Assembly (NCBI GenBank): GCA_958510825.1
Contig: OY294048.1
Span: 20,229,589-20,293,588, forward strand
Source of the DNA: Brachypterus glaber
Taxonomy: Eukaryota > Arthropoda > Insecta > Coleoptera > Kateretidae
DNA: 64,000 nucleotides
Reading direction: 5' to 3'
Positions 43,045-54,010 of this stretch are shown one piece after another. The notes under the pieces are model-generated. The model searched no databases, had not been told where the DNA came from, and worked only from the letters and a program-made list of their open reading frames with translations. Within the stretch, counting starts at the first letter, position 1, and each line of letters opens with the position of its first letter. A program made the position numbers and the translations under genes.

Positions 43045-43076
43045 AGGCAAATGGTCGCTGCTATGATGTCCTTCAT
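43041..43076 (-). CDS. Leader ORF: env 5' exon when spliced, uORF when not
   Basis: ATG at 43076-43074 followed by 10 codons of mostly hydrophobic and small residues, plus two bases before the GTAAGT donor. After splicing the phase is exactly that of env, and the hydrophobic leader would complete a signal peptide. In unspliced RNA the TAA inside the donor ends the frame after 11 codons, making a short uORF upstream of gag. Confidence 0.7.
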   Translation of the reverse strand: MKDIIAATICL

Positions 43077-43208
43077 CTGTGATGTGCACTCACACTCGAA
43101 GAAAACTTTTTTTTTTTTTAATTTCTCTTGTTTGGAAACTACCAGGTTCTATCACCAACAAATCGTCGAAACGAATCAATTTTATGCTAAATTGATTGGT
43201 GAAAACTG

Positions 43209-43221
43209 CCGACTGCGCCAA
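43209..43221 (-). promoter_or_regulatory. Primer-binding site, tRNA-Ser type
   Basis: On the minus strand tggcgcagtcgg immediately follows (and overlaps by a base) the 5' LTR end. It matches the tRNA-Ser-type PBS of errantiviruses such as 297 and 17.6. Confidence 0.8.
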
Positions 43222-43453
43222 TTACGTTGCAACCTTGCCGTAAGAAGTTTTTAAAAAGTTATTTTAAAGTTTTTTGAAGTATTTTATTGAATTACAAATT
43301 TATTAAATAATGTTAATAGTTTACAATATAATTACAGATTGATTGAAAGAAAGTAAAAAGCAAGCTACATAGGTAAACTATGCTGACAAAACAATATACA
43401 TTTTATTATATAAACAATAAGTTGCTGAGTAGCATGACTCCGGTCATGTAACT
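43220..43453 (-). repeat. 5' LTR of the errantivirus
   Basis: 234 bp, identical to the 3' LTR apart from a 4-base insertion near 43361-43364. On the minus strand it carries a TATA-like tttatataataaaa (43401-43414), so it should act as promoter for the genomic RNA, and AATAAA words downstream. Confidence 0.93.
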
Positions 43454-44768
43454 TTTATTAATAATGTAACTGACGTGTCCGATATTTTTTGTAATCTTAA
43501 TGGACAATAAAACCTATTCTATTCTAGTCTTTTCTACCTATTCTACAATATATAATAACATAAAATGAACATTTTTTTTTTAATTAAGAAAAACTGCTAT
43601 GGGACTTTGCCCTGGTTGCTTAAAAACTAATTTTTGTTGAAATGAAATTTTTAAAAATTGTTGGTGGCTCCAGATATCAGTGAAAAAGTAAAAATTTTTC
43701 AGGTACCTTTTCGTAACAGATGCAAAAAAATAGAAAGTTATTTAAAAAATAGATTTATAATCAAAAATAAGAGCCGCATGTCAAACTTTAATAATTTTAA
43801 CTCTAATAATTTGTTTATCAAAAAAAAGTCTATCACTGGAAACTTTGCTATAGTCTAGTACTATATAGTACGTACTAATTGTTTTTGTCAAAATATTGCA
43901 TTATTCTTTAATTTAAAATTCTTACAAAAGAACAAAGAATTTTTATTGTTCAGTGCTATGGTTTAAGTCAAGTTTCCTTACAGTATGTTAGAGATTACAT
44001 ACAGATAATTATCTGTATGTAATCTCATTATAATGAGACAATTACCAGCTTTATTTTAAATAGATAAACTCAATAATAACCCCCGAGTGGCTTTTACTTT
44101 ATTGAGAGGATAATTATTTATTTTACCCACTCAAATGTCATTAAAATTTTTAATAAAACTATGAATTTCTAAGCTATTTATTGGATAAAACCTTGTATGG
44201 CACTCATGGGTAAACCGATATTCCCTCTCGAAAATTAACCTGCTTGGCTGACACCTCGCAGGTTAATTTTCTCATGGGCAATATCTTACTTTACCCACTA
44301 GTACCATAAATAACTATTAACACCAGTGCCTTAAAATGACATTTTAGACACTGACAGCATGCGTTAAAAATTATACTTTGTAGAAAAATTATATTTTTAT
44401 TTAATGCGTGATTTTAGTTAACAAAGTTTGGTTTGGCTTTGAAAACTAAAAAAGATAGGTGACTTTTAAGTCATTTAAAAGTTTCAAACTTTTTGACATG
44501 TTCTAAGTTCGAAAGAGTAATACTTTTTATAAGTAAAACAAACTTTAAATATTTGTTGTTTGTTTTATTCAATATTATGAAAATTAATGATAATTCTAAA
44601 GGTATAGTTATTTTCGAAGTTTAAACTGGTATAAGATATACTATAATATAGAATATTATTCTCAATTATTTTATAATTAAACAACAAAACTTTTAATTAC
44701 ATTAATTAAAATTTCGTATATACGAAATTTTAGATAACAAACTTACGTTTTGTAATTTTACCGTGTTA
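43454..44768. other. AT-rich DNA with two hairpins
   Basis: No gene seen. 43991-44026 is a perfect 36-base palindrome (gagattacatacagataa and its complement, no loop). At about 44227-44271 a 14-bp stem (gaaaattaacctgc and gcaggttaattttc) encloses a 14-base loop. Tacccact-type words repeat around them. Confidence 0.55.
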
Positions 44769-44903
44769 GAGTCACTTGCGCCAACTTTTGGTCTGGGATT
44801 ATCTTAACTAAACCAAGTTTAAGTTAAAATTGCTGCATTCTGATTAGTCGGCCGTCAACTTAATCCAAGTTTAAAGTTAAACCTTTGTTGGTGCAAGTGG
44901 CCC
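44769..44903. mobile_element. 135-bp MITE with TTA target duplication
   Basis: Ends gagtcacttgcgccaac and the complement of gttggtgcaagtggccc, flanked by TTA at 44766-44768 and 44904-44906. The inner part is also palindromic (aaccaagtttaagttaa and its complement). Fits a PIF/Harbinger-type MITE. Confidence 0.82.
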
Positions 44904-45010
44904 TTAGGCTGATAAAATTATAATTAGCTATTGATGAAGTTAAATATTTAAAATATAGTTACGGTATAATAATTATAATAATACTATTATTTAGTATATT
45001 AAAGTACTAG

Positions 45011-45116
45011 TTTCATAACATACGTTTTTAGCGCACGAGTACAAGTTTAGAAAACGAGTCGCTTGCGGCGAGTTTTCTAAAGTACTAGTGCTCTAAAAAC
45101 GTGTCATGAAACGAGT
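45011..45116. repeat. Palindrome with 50-bp arms
   Basis: gtttcataacatacgttttt at the left matches its complement at the right (aaaaacgtgtcatgaaac). The inner arms agcgcacgagtac, tttagaaaacgagtcgc and their complements close on a four-base ttgc loop. A long RNA or DNA hairpin is possible. Probably a short MITE. Confidence 0.7.
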
Positions 45117-46032
45117 GCTTTATATAATTTTTTCTATTTTGCTCTAAAATTTTAAAAATTTACATTTAAATTGATAACTGATTTAGGGATTTTTGTTTTG
45201 GGTTGGCATTACAGTTTACACTATGTTTAATATTCTAAGAAGAAATGATATTTTGATATATTTTACAGTCATCTCTTCTTTTTTCACTGCAATTAACCAG
45301 TCCACAATTTTAACATGGTAAAAAATAACCCAAACACTAAATTTTGTAAAAAATTAAACTTTAAATCGACATTGACATTTGCAAGCAAAACGTCAAGAGA
45401 TAGACATTTGTATGTTGCCAACCCAACAGAAAAAAAAGTAGAGACCTCTTATGGTCCTATAAGAACACGCAAAATGCGTGTGATTATGAGCTTATAAGAG
45501 TCGCAAAATAGAAAATAGTATATTATGCAACTGGTATGCAAACTGAGTCTTAAGTTTTCGAGGCTGAACTTTTTTTGCTGAAACCAAATCGAAGCAAAAA
45601 ATTACACTTATTTGGGGTCAATAGCACCGATGATCTAAAAATATTCTCTAATTATTCTATTTGGAATATTCTTAGAATAAACTTTTAGATATGCTATGAT
45701 TATGCTTAAAACTTGTGCTTAAAATGCATAATCTATGCATATGCATGAAATATCCTCATAATTTTGTCATATCATTCTTCTAATGCATATTCTAAGAATT
45801 TTCTGTTAAGAATGTTCTTAGAAATTATGCTGTACATATTTTAAGAATATTCTGATAAAAAGTTTATTTAAATTTGCCGCTGTTTTGCAATACATTTTTG
45901 ACATGTTGGAGTTGTAATTCTACAGTAGCCGATAAAAAATAATTCATTTAATTGTGTTTGGTGACTCCAATCGTGTATTATTTAATTATAATTATAGACA
46001 TAAGTCTAGTGATTGGTGATTTTATTAAATCC
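45117..46032. other. AT-rich DNA, nothing recognised
   Basis: No gene supported; the region around 45650-45850 repeats ttcttagaat-like words. Confidence 0.4.
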
Positions 46033-47237
46033 AGTGTTTGTAAGCTTCTTCTTCTTCTTCTTCTTCTTCTTCTTCTTCTTCTTCTTCTTCTTCTTCTTCT
46101 TCTTCTTCTTCTTCTTCTATCCTATTATTGGCCTCGGTAAACCATAGCGGCCAGTGGTATGAGTTCAAAATTTTTTTATTTTAGAGTGCATGTTAATAGA
46201 GTAAGTGAGCATAGAAAGAGTATAAATAGCGGAGAAAGCAGAAAAAGCGGATAATAGAGAATGGAAATACGACTACAGGTTAATGTTGGAAGCATCTAGA
46301 AAATGGCCTACCATAGAGACTACTGATTTGATTGAGTTTCCAAGAATGGTTTGTATGTTTAGTGGAGAGGGTAGTATTTTTGTTAAGGATCGATAAAGGG
46401 TTGATATTCGCTGCTGGTTCAAAGTACATTCTAGAAGTATATTTTGTATGTCCTGGATGAAAGCCCCGCAGGGACATGTTGCATTATCTGAGATCGTGAT
46501 ACGGTGAAGACGTGATTTTGTGAGGCAGTGTCCGCTTCGTAGTCTAAGAAAGGTAGTTTTATGGCGACGGTTCAAGTAAAAGTCTAGTGGAGTGGGGTAA
46601 TGTGGGGGTGTGAAGTGCGAAGGATCGTCCTCTTTCCGTTATATTGTGGTTCCATTCTCTTGTCCACTTATCATGTATGTGTGTCTTCGATTTCTTTAAA
46701 AATTCTTTCCAGTGCCCTGTTTTATTCTGTGATTTGCATCCTTTAGCTGCCAATTTGTCTGCTGTGTCGTTTCCTCTAATACCAGTGTGGCTGGGATCCA
46801 GCAAAACTCGATGCTTGCTCCCCTATTCTCCAAAGTATTTATTAGGTCCTTTACATTTAGAGACAAGTTGACTTTCTTTGACATATCTAGGCAGTTACAT
46901 ATTTTAGACAGTGCTGAGCGTGAGTCTGACAAAATAAGAAAATTTGTATTTGGAACCTCGTGAAAGTGATTGTTTAATGTTAACAGAGCTTTAAAGATAG
47001 AATAAGTTTCTGCTGTTGCTATGGACATAAAGTCAGGGAGGTTGACGCAAAATTTTATATTTAACTGTGGGATATAAAACCCTATTCCTACATTATTTTG
47101 ACTGTCTATGGAGGCGTATATTGGGGCAAAACCGGACCAGGAATTATGGATAAAGTCTTGAAAAGCAATGAAGTTATTTGAGTCTTTACCAAGTGGAGAA
47201 ATATGTATAATTTTTTTAAGGATAGTGTTTGTAAGCT
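46033..47237 (-). mobile_element. 5'-truncated LINE with 14-bp TSD and (GAA)n tail
   Basis: agtgtttgtaagct occurs at 46033-46046 and 47224-47237 and flanks 1.18 kb of LINE sequence. On the minus strand the element ends in about 24 GAA repeats (46047-46118) next to the TSD. The coding part is RNase H plus the C-terminal zinc-binding region of ORF2. Confidence 0.88.
46273..47223 (-). pseudogene. LINE ORF2 fragment: RNase H and C-terminal zinc region, frameshifted
   Basis: Starting from the truncation point the frame shows an RNase H start (IYASIDSQNNVGIGFY), TAETYSIFKAL and LILSDSRSAL with the catalytic Glu and Asp. A frameshift in the CWIP stretch moves to the frame with HTGIRGNDTADKLAAKG, and another near 46.57 kb leads to the C-terminal part (LRLRSGHCLTKSRLHRI, CPCGAFIQDIQNILLEC). 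RNase H-bearing LINEs belong to the I, R1, LOA and related groups. At least two frameshifts make this a dead copy. Confidence 0.82.
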
Positions 47238-47513
47238 ATGTTAGATTGTATTGTAAGCATAGAAAGGTATATACCTGTATACAAACAAATTAATGCATGA
47301 AAATGTTAATATTCCTGAATTTTAAATGTTGTCTGTTATATAATAGTTTATGTGCTTCTGCGAAGCCATTGCTCGCAAAAGGCTACAATATCTAGAACAG
47401 GTATACCCAAGACCTGCACATATATCCCAAGTATCCCCCAAAAAACTCTTCTTAAGTGTAAGTAAGATTTTGTGTAATTTATTTTTCACTGTTTTAGATC
47501 GGTGTGGTAAGCT
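47238..47513. other. AT-rich DNA
   Basis: Nothing recognised. Confidence 0.4.
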
Positions 47514-48112
47514 TTAGATGTTAGATTTTTTAGGTCGATAACAAAAAAAAATACCCAACGCGAATCTAGGCTTAAACCATTCCTTATATGTTTGGCTTTT
47601 ATTTCAGACTAAATTCAAAATAATCCATCGACGAAAAAAATTTTATTCAACTTTTTATTTTTTCATTGTATTTTTTTAGATCAAATTTATTAAATTAGCC
47701 AATAATATTAAACTTTTGTTATAAAACTTGGATATTTTAACTGTTTTTAAATATTTGGATCGCTAATTTCAAAAATATCTATACAATGTATAATACATAC
47801 TTAAGCAAAATATGCAGATTATCATAGTTTGCCATGGTTTATATTTCTTGAACAAAACTTTTACAGCAAAACTGATATTATTTTTAAAATCAGAAACCCA
47901 AAATTAATTAAAAACAGTAAAAATATCTAAAAAGTTTAATAAGCTTGGTTCAAACACTACACTAAAAAAAAATAAAAAGTTGAAAATTTTTTCGTCGATG
48001 GATTATTTTAAATTTGGTGTTAAATGAAAGCTAAACTTATAAGGAATAGTTTAAGACTAGTTTCGCGTTGGGTCATTTTTTTTTGTTATCGACCTAAAAA
48101 ATCGAACCGTGA
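47514..48112. mobile_element. Foldback element, arms about 200 bp
   Basis: tttttaggtcgataacaaaa near 47527 and its complement near 48085, with cccaacgcga, aataatccatcgacgaaaaa and actttttattttt in inverted order between. No coding content. Confidence 0.72.
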
Positions 48113-49760
48113 TTAGGCAATCCTAGGGCAGAAAATTTTAGAGTCAGTTAACATTACTTATATTCTTAAAATATTCATGCAAATAAAAAAAAATTAAAGA
48201 TGATGAGGATAAAAACATGCTGTAAATATATGTAATGCTTTACAATCTATAGTATATTCCTTGCAGTTGCAAAACCTTTTTTTATTGGTGAAGTTTTAAG
48301 TTGACCCTTTAAGTGTTGGTGGTCCCTATATAGGCCACCTCCTTTTAGGGTAATAGAAGGCTAAAGGGTTGCATAACTTTCACCTTTTGTAATAGTTCAG
48401 GATATTAAAAGTCGATGTAGTACAGTTATTGCGCATGCTACTTTATGGTATGAGAAAATCAAGCAAGTAGTTCCATAAGGGATAACCAAACCATATCGAG
48501 GGTATCATAACATAGGGGCGTATCGTATATATGGTCAACCTGAAGCCCTCGATATGCTCCGAATGTAATGTAGGTTTGTGTATTTTATGCTTTTAACTCT
48601 TTCCTAAATAAATTAAATAATATAATGCTGTCTATAGAAATCACTCATTACAAAAAATTTGTTTATTTTTCTAATCGAAAATTCATTCGTTTAATGTGTT
48701 TTGAGCTAAAGGTAACAAAAAAACTACAGTTTTCAAAAAAAAAAGAGTTTTACGCCTAGGTTAAGGGTTAAACTTAATTGTATTGGGATATTTCTAATTT
48801 TGAGTGGCGCCCTCTATAACTTTTTTGTTTTTAAATGTATTTTTTCAAATTTGTTATGATTGACTCTCTTAATAAAGGTAAATTTTTCTAAAAGAATTAT
48901 GTTAATAGTAGGTTTCCGTTTTATTTTTTCGATTTTTTTAATTTGGCACTGATCTTTTTAATAAAATATTTTTTTATTTTTGGGGGAAATTCTTTAAATT
49001 GGATACAATTAAGTTATTAAAAGTATTTTTTTCTGAAAAAAAAAATAAGTTGATCGGAGATTTATTTCCACTCTTTGATTTTTTTAAATGTCTAGCTTTC
49101 TTATTTTTTGGGGGATAATTTTAAATTTTAATAGGCTTCAGATCCAATCAAAATTGAATTTCCCTGAAAATTTGAAGTCGATCGGATTAATCTTTCTAGA
49201 GTTATCGTGCGGACAAGAAAACGTGACATAAGGACAGACGGACGTACATTTTTAAAAGTTGTTTAGATTGTATTTTGGGAAGCATGTCGAGAAAAAATAA
49301 ATATACTATACCCTGTGAAGAGTATACTATGGAGTTCGAAGCACTGCATATCTGTATCACTTGTTTGTGGTAGTTTTAGTTCTTTGATCTACTTTTGGAA
49401 AATTACTCTTTTCTTTACTGTATGGCAAAAACTTTTACTTTGTGATTTATCACACAGAATGAAAAAGCTTTTTATCAAGTAAACAATAGCAACGTGTTTT
49501 ATTATGCGAATAGTTATTGTGTAAAGTACAATTAAGATATTGTTATTATGCGTACCTACATAAGTAACTTTTCCCTAAAACTTGTGAAAATCTCAGTATT
49601 TATTAATTTATTACAACTGTTATAAAAGTTTATTTTGCTTAAGCTACGTCTTTGTCGTTGGATAAAAATAACAAGCCGTGAAGATACGTAATCATTTACA
49701 TTCCATAGTATTCTTTTTACAGTGTATAGTATAAAGCTCCTTCAATTGATCTAGGTAGGG
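48113..49760. other. AT-rich DNA with degenerate repeats
   Basis: A ggcgccctctataa word at 48806 recurs at 51650 and 51950 with similar flanks (poly-T, aaatttag), suggesting scattered copies of one element. About 49090-49340 (atcggattaatc, cggacagacggac-like run, actataccctgtgaag) resembles a TE end. No gene seen. Confidence 0.35.
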
Positions 49761-50664
49761 GGAGATACCCATAAATGGGACATATTATTGAATAGGACAG
49801 TGCCTGTTTATGAACTGTACTTTGTAATTTTTGGTTTTTGTTATCATGATTAGATAGCTCAGTTTATGATAAATTAAATAAGTCAGTTTTACCAAGCCAA
49901 AAGTAATTGTTTTAATAATTTTAAAAGATATTTTATTGACGAAAGGCAAAAGGGAAATGTTTGAATTTGGTATATGTAATAGTCTAAAACAATGTGAAAC
50001 ATATACCAAATAATCGAATATTATAGATAAAGGTAAATATTTTTAGCCTATTTTTTTTTGATAATATTGTTTGTATTATTGAATGGGACAAATTTCGCTT
50101 CCTTGAAAGGAACAACTATTTTATTGCATTATATGCAATATTATTAAATATTATTTCATTCCTATCAATCTCTTTTAAATAAGAAATGATTCTAAAAGGA
50201 CAGAAAGTGTCTAGGGTAGTACCCATACCACAATTTGGAACAGTTAGAACTCAAAACTAACTAATATTTGATATTAATTTGGAAAAAATATGCATCAAAG
50301 TTTGGTAAAATTATTAAAAGTAAATTCTATGTAAAAAAAAGAATTTAACAATTTAACAGCTATTTTATTTTGTTATGAAATGACATTATAGGTTTATTGT
50401 TATTAGTTACACTGGTCGACAAAAAAAAACATATCTCTCAATTTTGTCTGAAAAATTATTTTCGAGGAATATTATTCATATAAAAGATGCAGTTTTTTAC
50501 GCAGATTTTAAAAATCTTTTTGTTTTTTTAGATATCTTTAACGGTTTTAAATAAAGGTGCAAAAAACTGAAAGAAACTTTTTTTAAATGAAAAAATTGAG
50601 AGATATGATAACTAAAAAAAGATTGGCAGACGTTTAAAAAAAGTGTCCCATTCATGGGTATCTC
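49761..50664. mobile_element. TIR element with ggagatacccat ends
   Basis: Left end ggagatacccataaatggg and the complement of cccattcatgggtatctcc at the right, 21 bp with one mismatch. The interior repeats aatgggacaaa-type words. The only open frame (49785-50009, minus) has no transposase motif. A target duplication is not clear. Confidence 0.6.
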
Positions 50665-51299
50665 CTCATACTTTCCAAAATATAATTGCTTTGTTAGTGT
50701 TTATTTTTTATGCGATTAAAAACTGTATATGTTTTTAGTTTAACCGCTTGTTGACGGACGGTACTCTGAAGTACCGGTTTTTTGTTAAATCATTAATTCC
50801 CTATTACCTTAAAAGCTTCTTAAGTCCTCTTTGAATAGTTGATATAACCTATTCACAGCAAGAGGGCAACACTATACAACACAATATCATGATTGACGTT
50901 TTTATAGTGAGTTGGTTTGTTTTTTTTTTGTATTTTTTTTTATTTACTTGTGTAAAGTTTTTGGTAAATAAGGCATTATTATTCACCTGGGGGGACGTTC
51001 ATCAACCTACAAAATGACTTGTTTTTTGGGGTTGGACCGACTTGTTTAATTTGCCTACTTTGTTCGACGTACTCCTCTCAAAATCTTTTGGAAAGCTTTT
51101 CCAAAAAAATCTCAAAAAATTAATAATGGAAATTCACATACTCCAATGACTTGGAGCAGAAGAAATTGTGAAATAATCGTATTTTTGATTAGTCAGGCAA
51201 CAAAGGGTTAAGGTACTAAGCTACTACTTTAGTTTTAGTGAGCGTGCGCGTATTGGCTCCAAGCAGGTGTAAAAACTTAAAACGCGATTCCATTGAAAT
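50665..51299. other. AT-rich DNA, nothing recognised
   Basis: Nothing supported. Confidence 0.4.
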
Positions 51300-51630
51300 T
51301 AAATTTTTTTTTAAACTGTGGACAATTAATCTCCGGATTGGCTGAACAGATTTTGATAAATCCTAGCGCGTTTTATTTACTAACAAGCCCTGCAGGGTAA
51401 TTTACTACAATTTGACGAAAAAAAAAAAAGAAAAGATAATTTAGCAAGGAAAAAAACTATGAAAAAATGGTCTTTTTTTCACACTTTTTTTCAAACATCC
51501 ACCATTTTTTTTTCTTTATCGATTTTCATTAATGGAAGTAAATTACCCTGTCCCTCTTCAAGAAACTTTTTGATTTTTTCGTTTTTGATTTACCAATCCC
51601 GAGATTAACTGTCCGCAATGGGACAAGGAT
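51300..51630. repeat. Imperfect inverted repeat
   Basis: gtggacaattaatctccgga near 51318 pairs with gagattaactgtccgc near 51602, and cagggtaatttact near 51392 with agtaaattaccctg near 51538. An old foldback element of about 310 bp. Confidence 0.5.
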
Positions 51631-52837
51631 TTTTGGAGCACTCAACTTTGGCGCCCTCTATAAATTAGAAAAAAAAAATCAAAATTGATTTTTTTTTATA
51701 TTCTCAAACAATGAAATAATGTTTTGAAAAAAGTTTTGTGAATATATTTAATAAAAGAGCTGAGAAAAAAAAATATGAAAATGTGCTTGTTTTTGGCCTT
51801 CTAGGCGGTAATAGTGCCTTAATAATGGATTTTTTTTCTAAATTTAGATTAATAATTGTATCAATTAAATAAACTTTTTCTAAAAATTTAGAGTTTATCG
51901 GAGTTTTAATTCTATTTTTTATTACTTTTTAAAAGGTAGCGTGCCATGGCGCCCCCTATATTTTTTTATGAATGGATTGTTTTCAAAATTGATAAAATAT
52001 TTATATTTATCAAAGTAGTCTGTTTTAAGAATTTGGAGTTTATTAGACTTTTCCTTTTATTTATTATAATTTTTAAAAAATTTGTGTCCCCTATAATTTT
52101 TTATTTTTGTTTAACTGGTATCCTATACGATTGATCTTTTTAAGAAAAATGATTTTATTAATCGGATCTCGAAGTATTCATTTACCGGGGTTCGCAAAAA
52201 TTAAAATTTTAAAAGAATTTTTTTTTTTAAGTAAACCTTAAACTTGCTTTAAACTATATTTTTCTAAACGGACCTTCATGACGATGCTGTTATTGTATAG
52301 TGAACACGAGAAAAATTGTATATGTTTTGAAAACAAAACATTTTTTTTGAATTTTTTTTCCTGTTCCACGTGACTCAACTAGCAATACGAGCGTCGACAT
52401 GACAGACCCCTGCTGGTTCCTAAAATTATGTTTATCTATAGAAGGCCAAAAAGTGGGTAATTTGACCACTAAAATTCCTCGAGGAAATTTGTAGCTGCAG
52501 CTGTCAGTTTTTGATTTTAGTAAAAAATACACTTGTAAGTAAGCTACTCCTGATTTGGGGGTTAGGAAAAATATTTTTTGATAAAAGATAGATAATGTTA
52601 GATATGTAATAATTTTCTGTTCGGAATACTAGGACAGCTAGAGTACTTTAGTGAAAAATTATACGAGTAATCTACCCCTAATTTAGGGGCGGGGAGGCTG
52701 AATTTTTTATAAAGAATTTATAATGGTAATAAGTTCTTAGATATGTAATACGAATCCGGTCGGAGTAGCGGAAACGTATATCGGGGCATTTAAACTGGTC
52801 AGTTAATTAGATTTCCCCCATTTTTTTATTTTTATTT
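51631..52837. other. AT-rich DNA with repeat fragments
   Basis: Includes ggcgccccctata copies (51650, 51950) and 52158-52310, the second copy of the segment at 34555-34700. No gene supported. Confidence 0.35.
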
Positions 52838-53830
52838 ATTTATTTGTAATATACTACAAAGTCATGTAGAGCCCCAAATAAGCTTCATTGCTTGTACTAG
52901 GGACTCTCCATTAATTTTGCCAAAAATATATCCAAAAAGTTGCGCCTTTAAGAGAAAAAAGAAAAGCCGGCCCACTCTAGACTGTTGATCGATACAATAG
53001 GAATACTATGAACTTGAATTAAGGCAATTTTAAAAAAAATTGAAGGGGGTATATTTTGAGAGAAAACGATTTTTATATTTTGGTAAAAATGTTAGATTAT
53101 GCCAAAAATTAAAGTATGTCATGAGATAAAGCGTAGAACGGAGATTTTAAAGCATATTTGATTTTAAAATCAATCAATATTTCTATGAGATATGGTCTAT
53201 GCCGTCGGTCAAATTGAACATCCTGTATATGTTAAACGGATAGATGGATTTGAAAAATATGCGAAATGCCTCCTATATTTTAATTAACCAATAACGGTAA
53301 ATTAGCAAATTGGTTCCTTGACAAACTGCTAAAATATTTATTGCCTAGAGATCTAGTCGAAGTTTTAAACGTTCAACCTTTCACGTAAAACTATTTATCT
53401 TGATTACACTATTAAAACCTACATTAATCTTGACCGGAAGACCCTTTTTCAATTAATTGAGTTTAAATTTAATTGGATTCTTAATTAAACCATTAATTAT
53501 TCAAAGGTTGTGCATTTTATTTAACAAAATAATTAAAAATGGGAATATCTAATTCTTACTCCGCGCAAGCAAGATTTTATTTATTTATTTATTTATACTC
53601 TTTAGGGACCTTGTAGGTGTTTCATACCACGGAGTGTTTATATTAACAATAAATTTTGTGTGCTTCATATTCCGCAAACCATTCCTTTTTTTATTCCAGC
53701 GTTCAATGTTTTATACCAGCTTTTCCTGCACATTCATTATGTATATAAACCATAATCCATTATTTAAAAAATATATAATAACTACTTAAATTTTGTGTAA
53801 ATAAATTCTTTAAATGTGTTTCATAATAAA
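52838..53830 (-). repeat. Two candidate LINE 3' tails (minus strand)
   Basis: At 52838 and again near 53578, the minus strand ends a stretch of mixed sequence with AAATAAATAAATAAA, like the tail of the LINE fragment at 60840. No coding sequence remains upstream and no TSD was found, so they are only possible very short 5'-truncated LINE copies. Confidence 0.3.
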
Positions 53831-54010
53831 AAATGAAAATGTCGTCCGTTAATCAGTCCCTCCGTTCCATTGTGTGTCATGTTTTTTGTTAACACGATAA
53901 CTCAAGTGCGAATTATCCGATCAACTCGTAATTTATAGAAAAAATCAAGTTCTAGTAGGTTATGGTTTTGTAAATAATCCCAAAAAAAAAAGTTATTGGA
54001 AGTTAATTAA
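53831..54010 (+). repeat. Second copy of the 6.84 kb dispersed repeat
   Basis: Diverged copy with cacgataactcaagtgcgaat, gatcaactcg and aaaatcaagttc. The (TCCG)n block is decayed here. Confidence 0.5.

Larger units (their letters stand above)
35364..43453 (-). mobile_element. Intact errantivirus-type endogenous retrovirus with a macro domain
   Basis: 8.09 kb on the minus strand: LTR, tRNA-Ser-type primer-binding site, gag, pol (through a -1 frameshift), env (through splicing), polypurine tract, LTR. All three ORFs are open and the LTRs differ by only one 4-bp indel, so the insertion is very recent. The flanks are tata on one side and ttta on the other, so a 4-bp target duplication is not clear. 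It belongs to the gypsy/Ty3 lineage that carries an F-like envelope. It is unusual in having a macro domain within Pol. Confidence 0.95.

Noticed and set aside
35360..43457. 4-bp target-site duplication for the retrovirus
   Set aside because: The flanks are tata and ttta, three of four bases. With AT-rich flanks this cannot be distinguished from chance.
46047..46140. Poly-Leu protein from the CTT run on the plus strand
   Set aside because: It is the translation of the LINE's GAA tail microsatellite.
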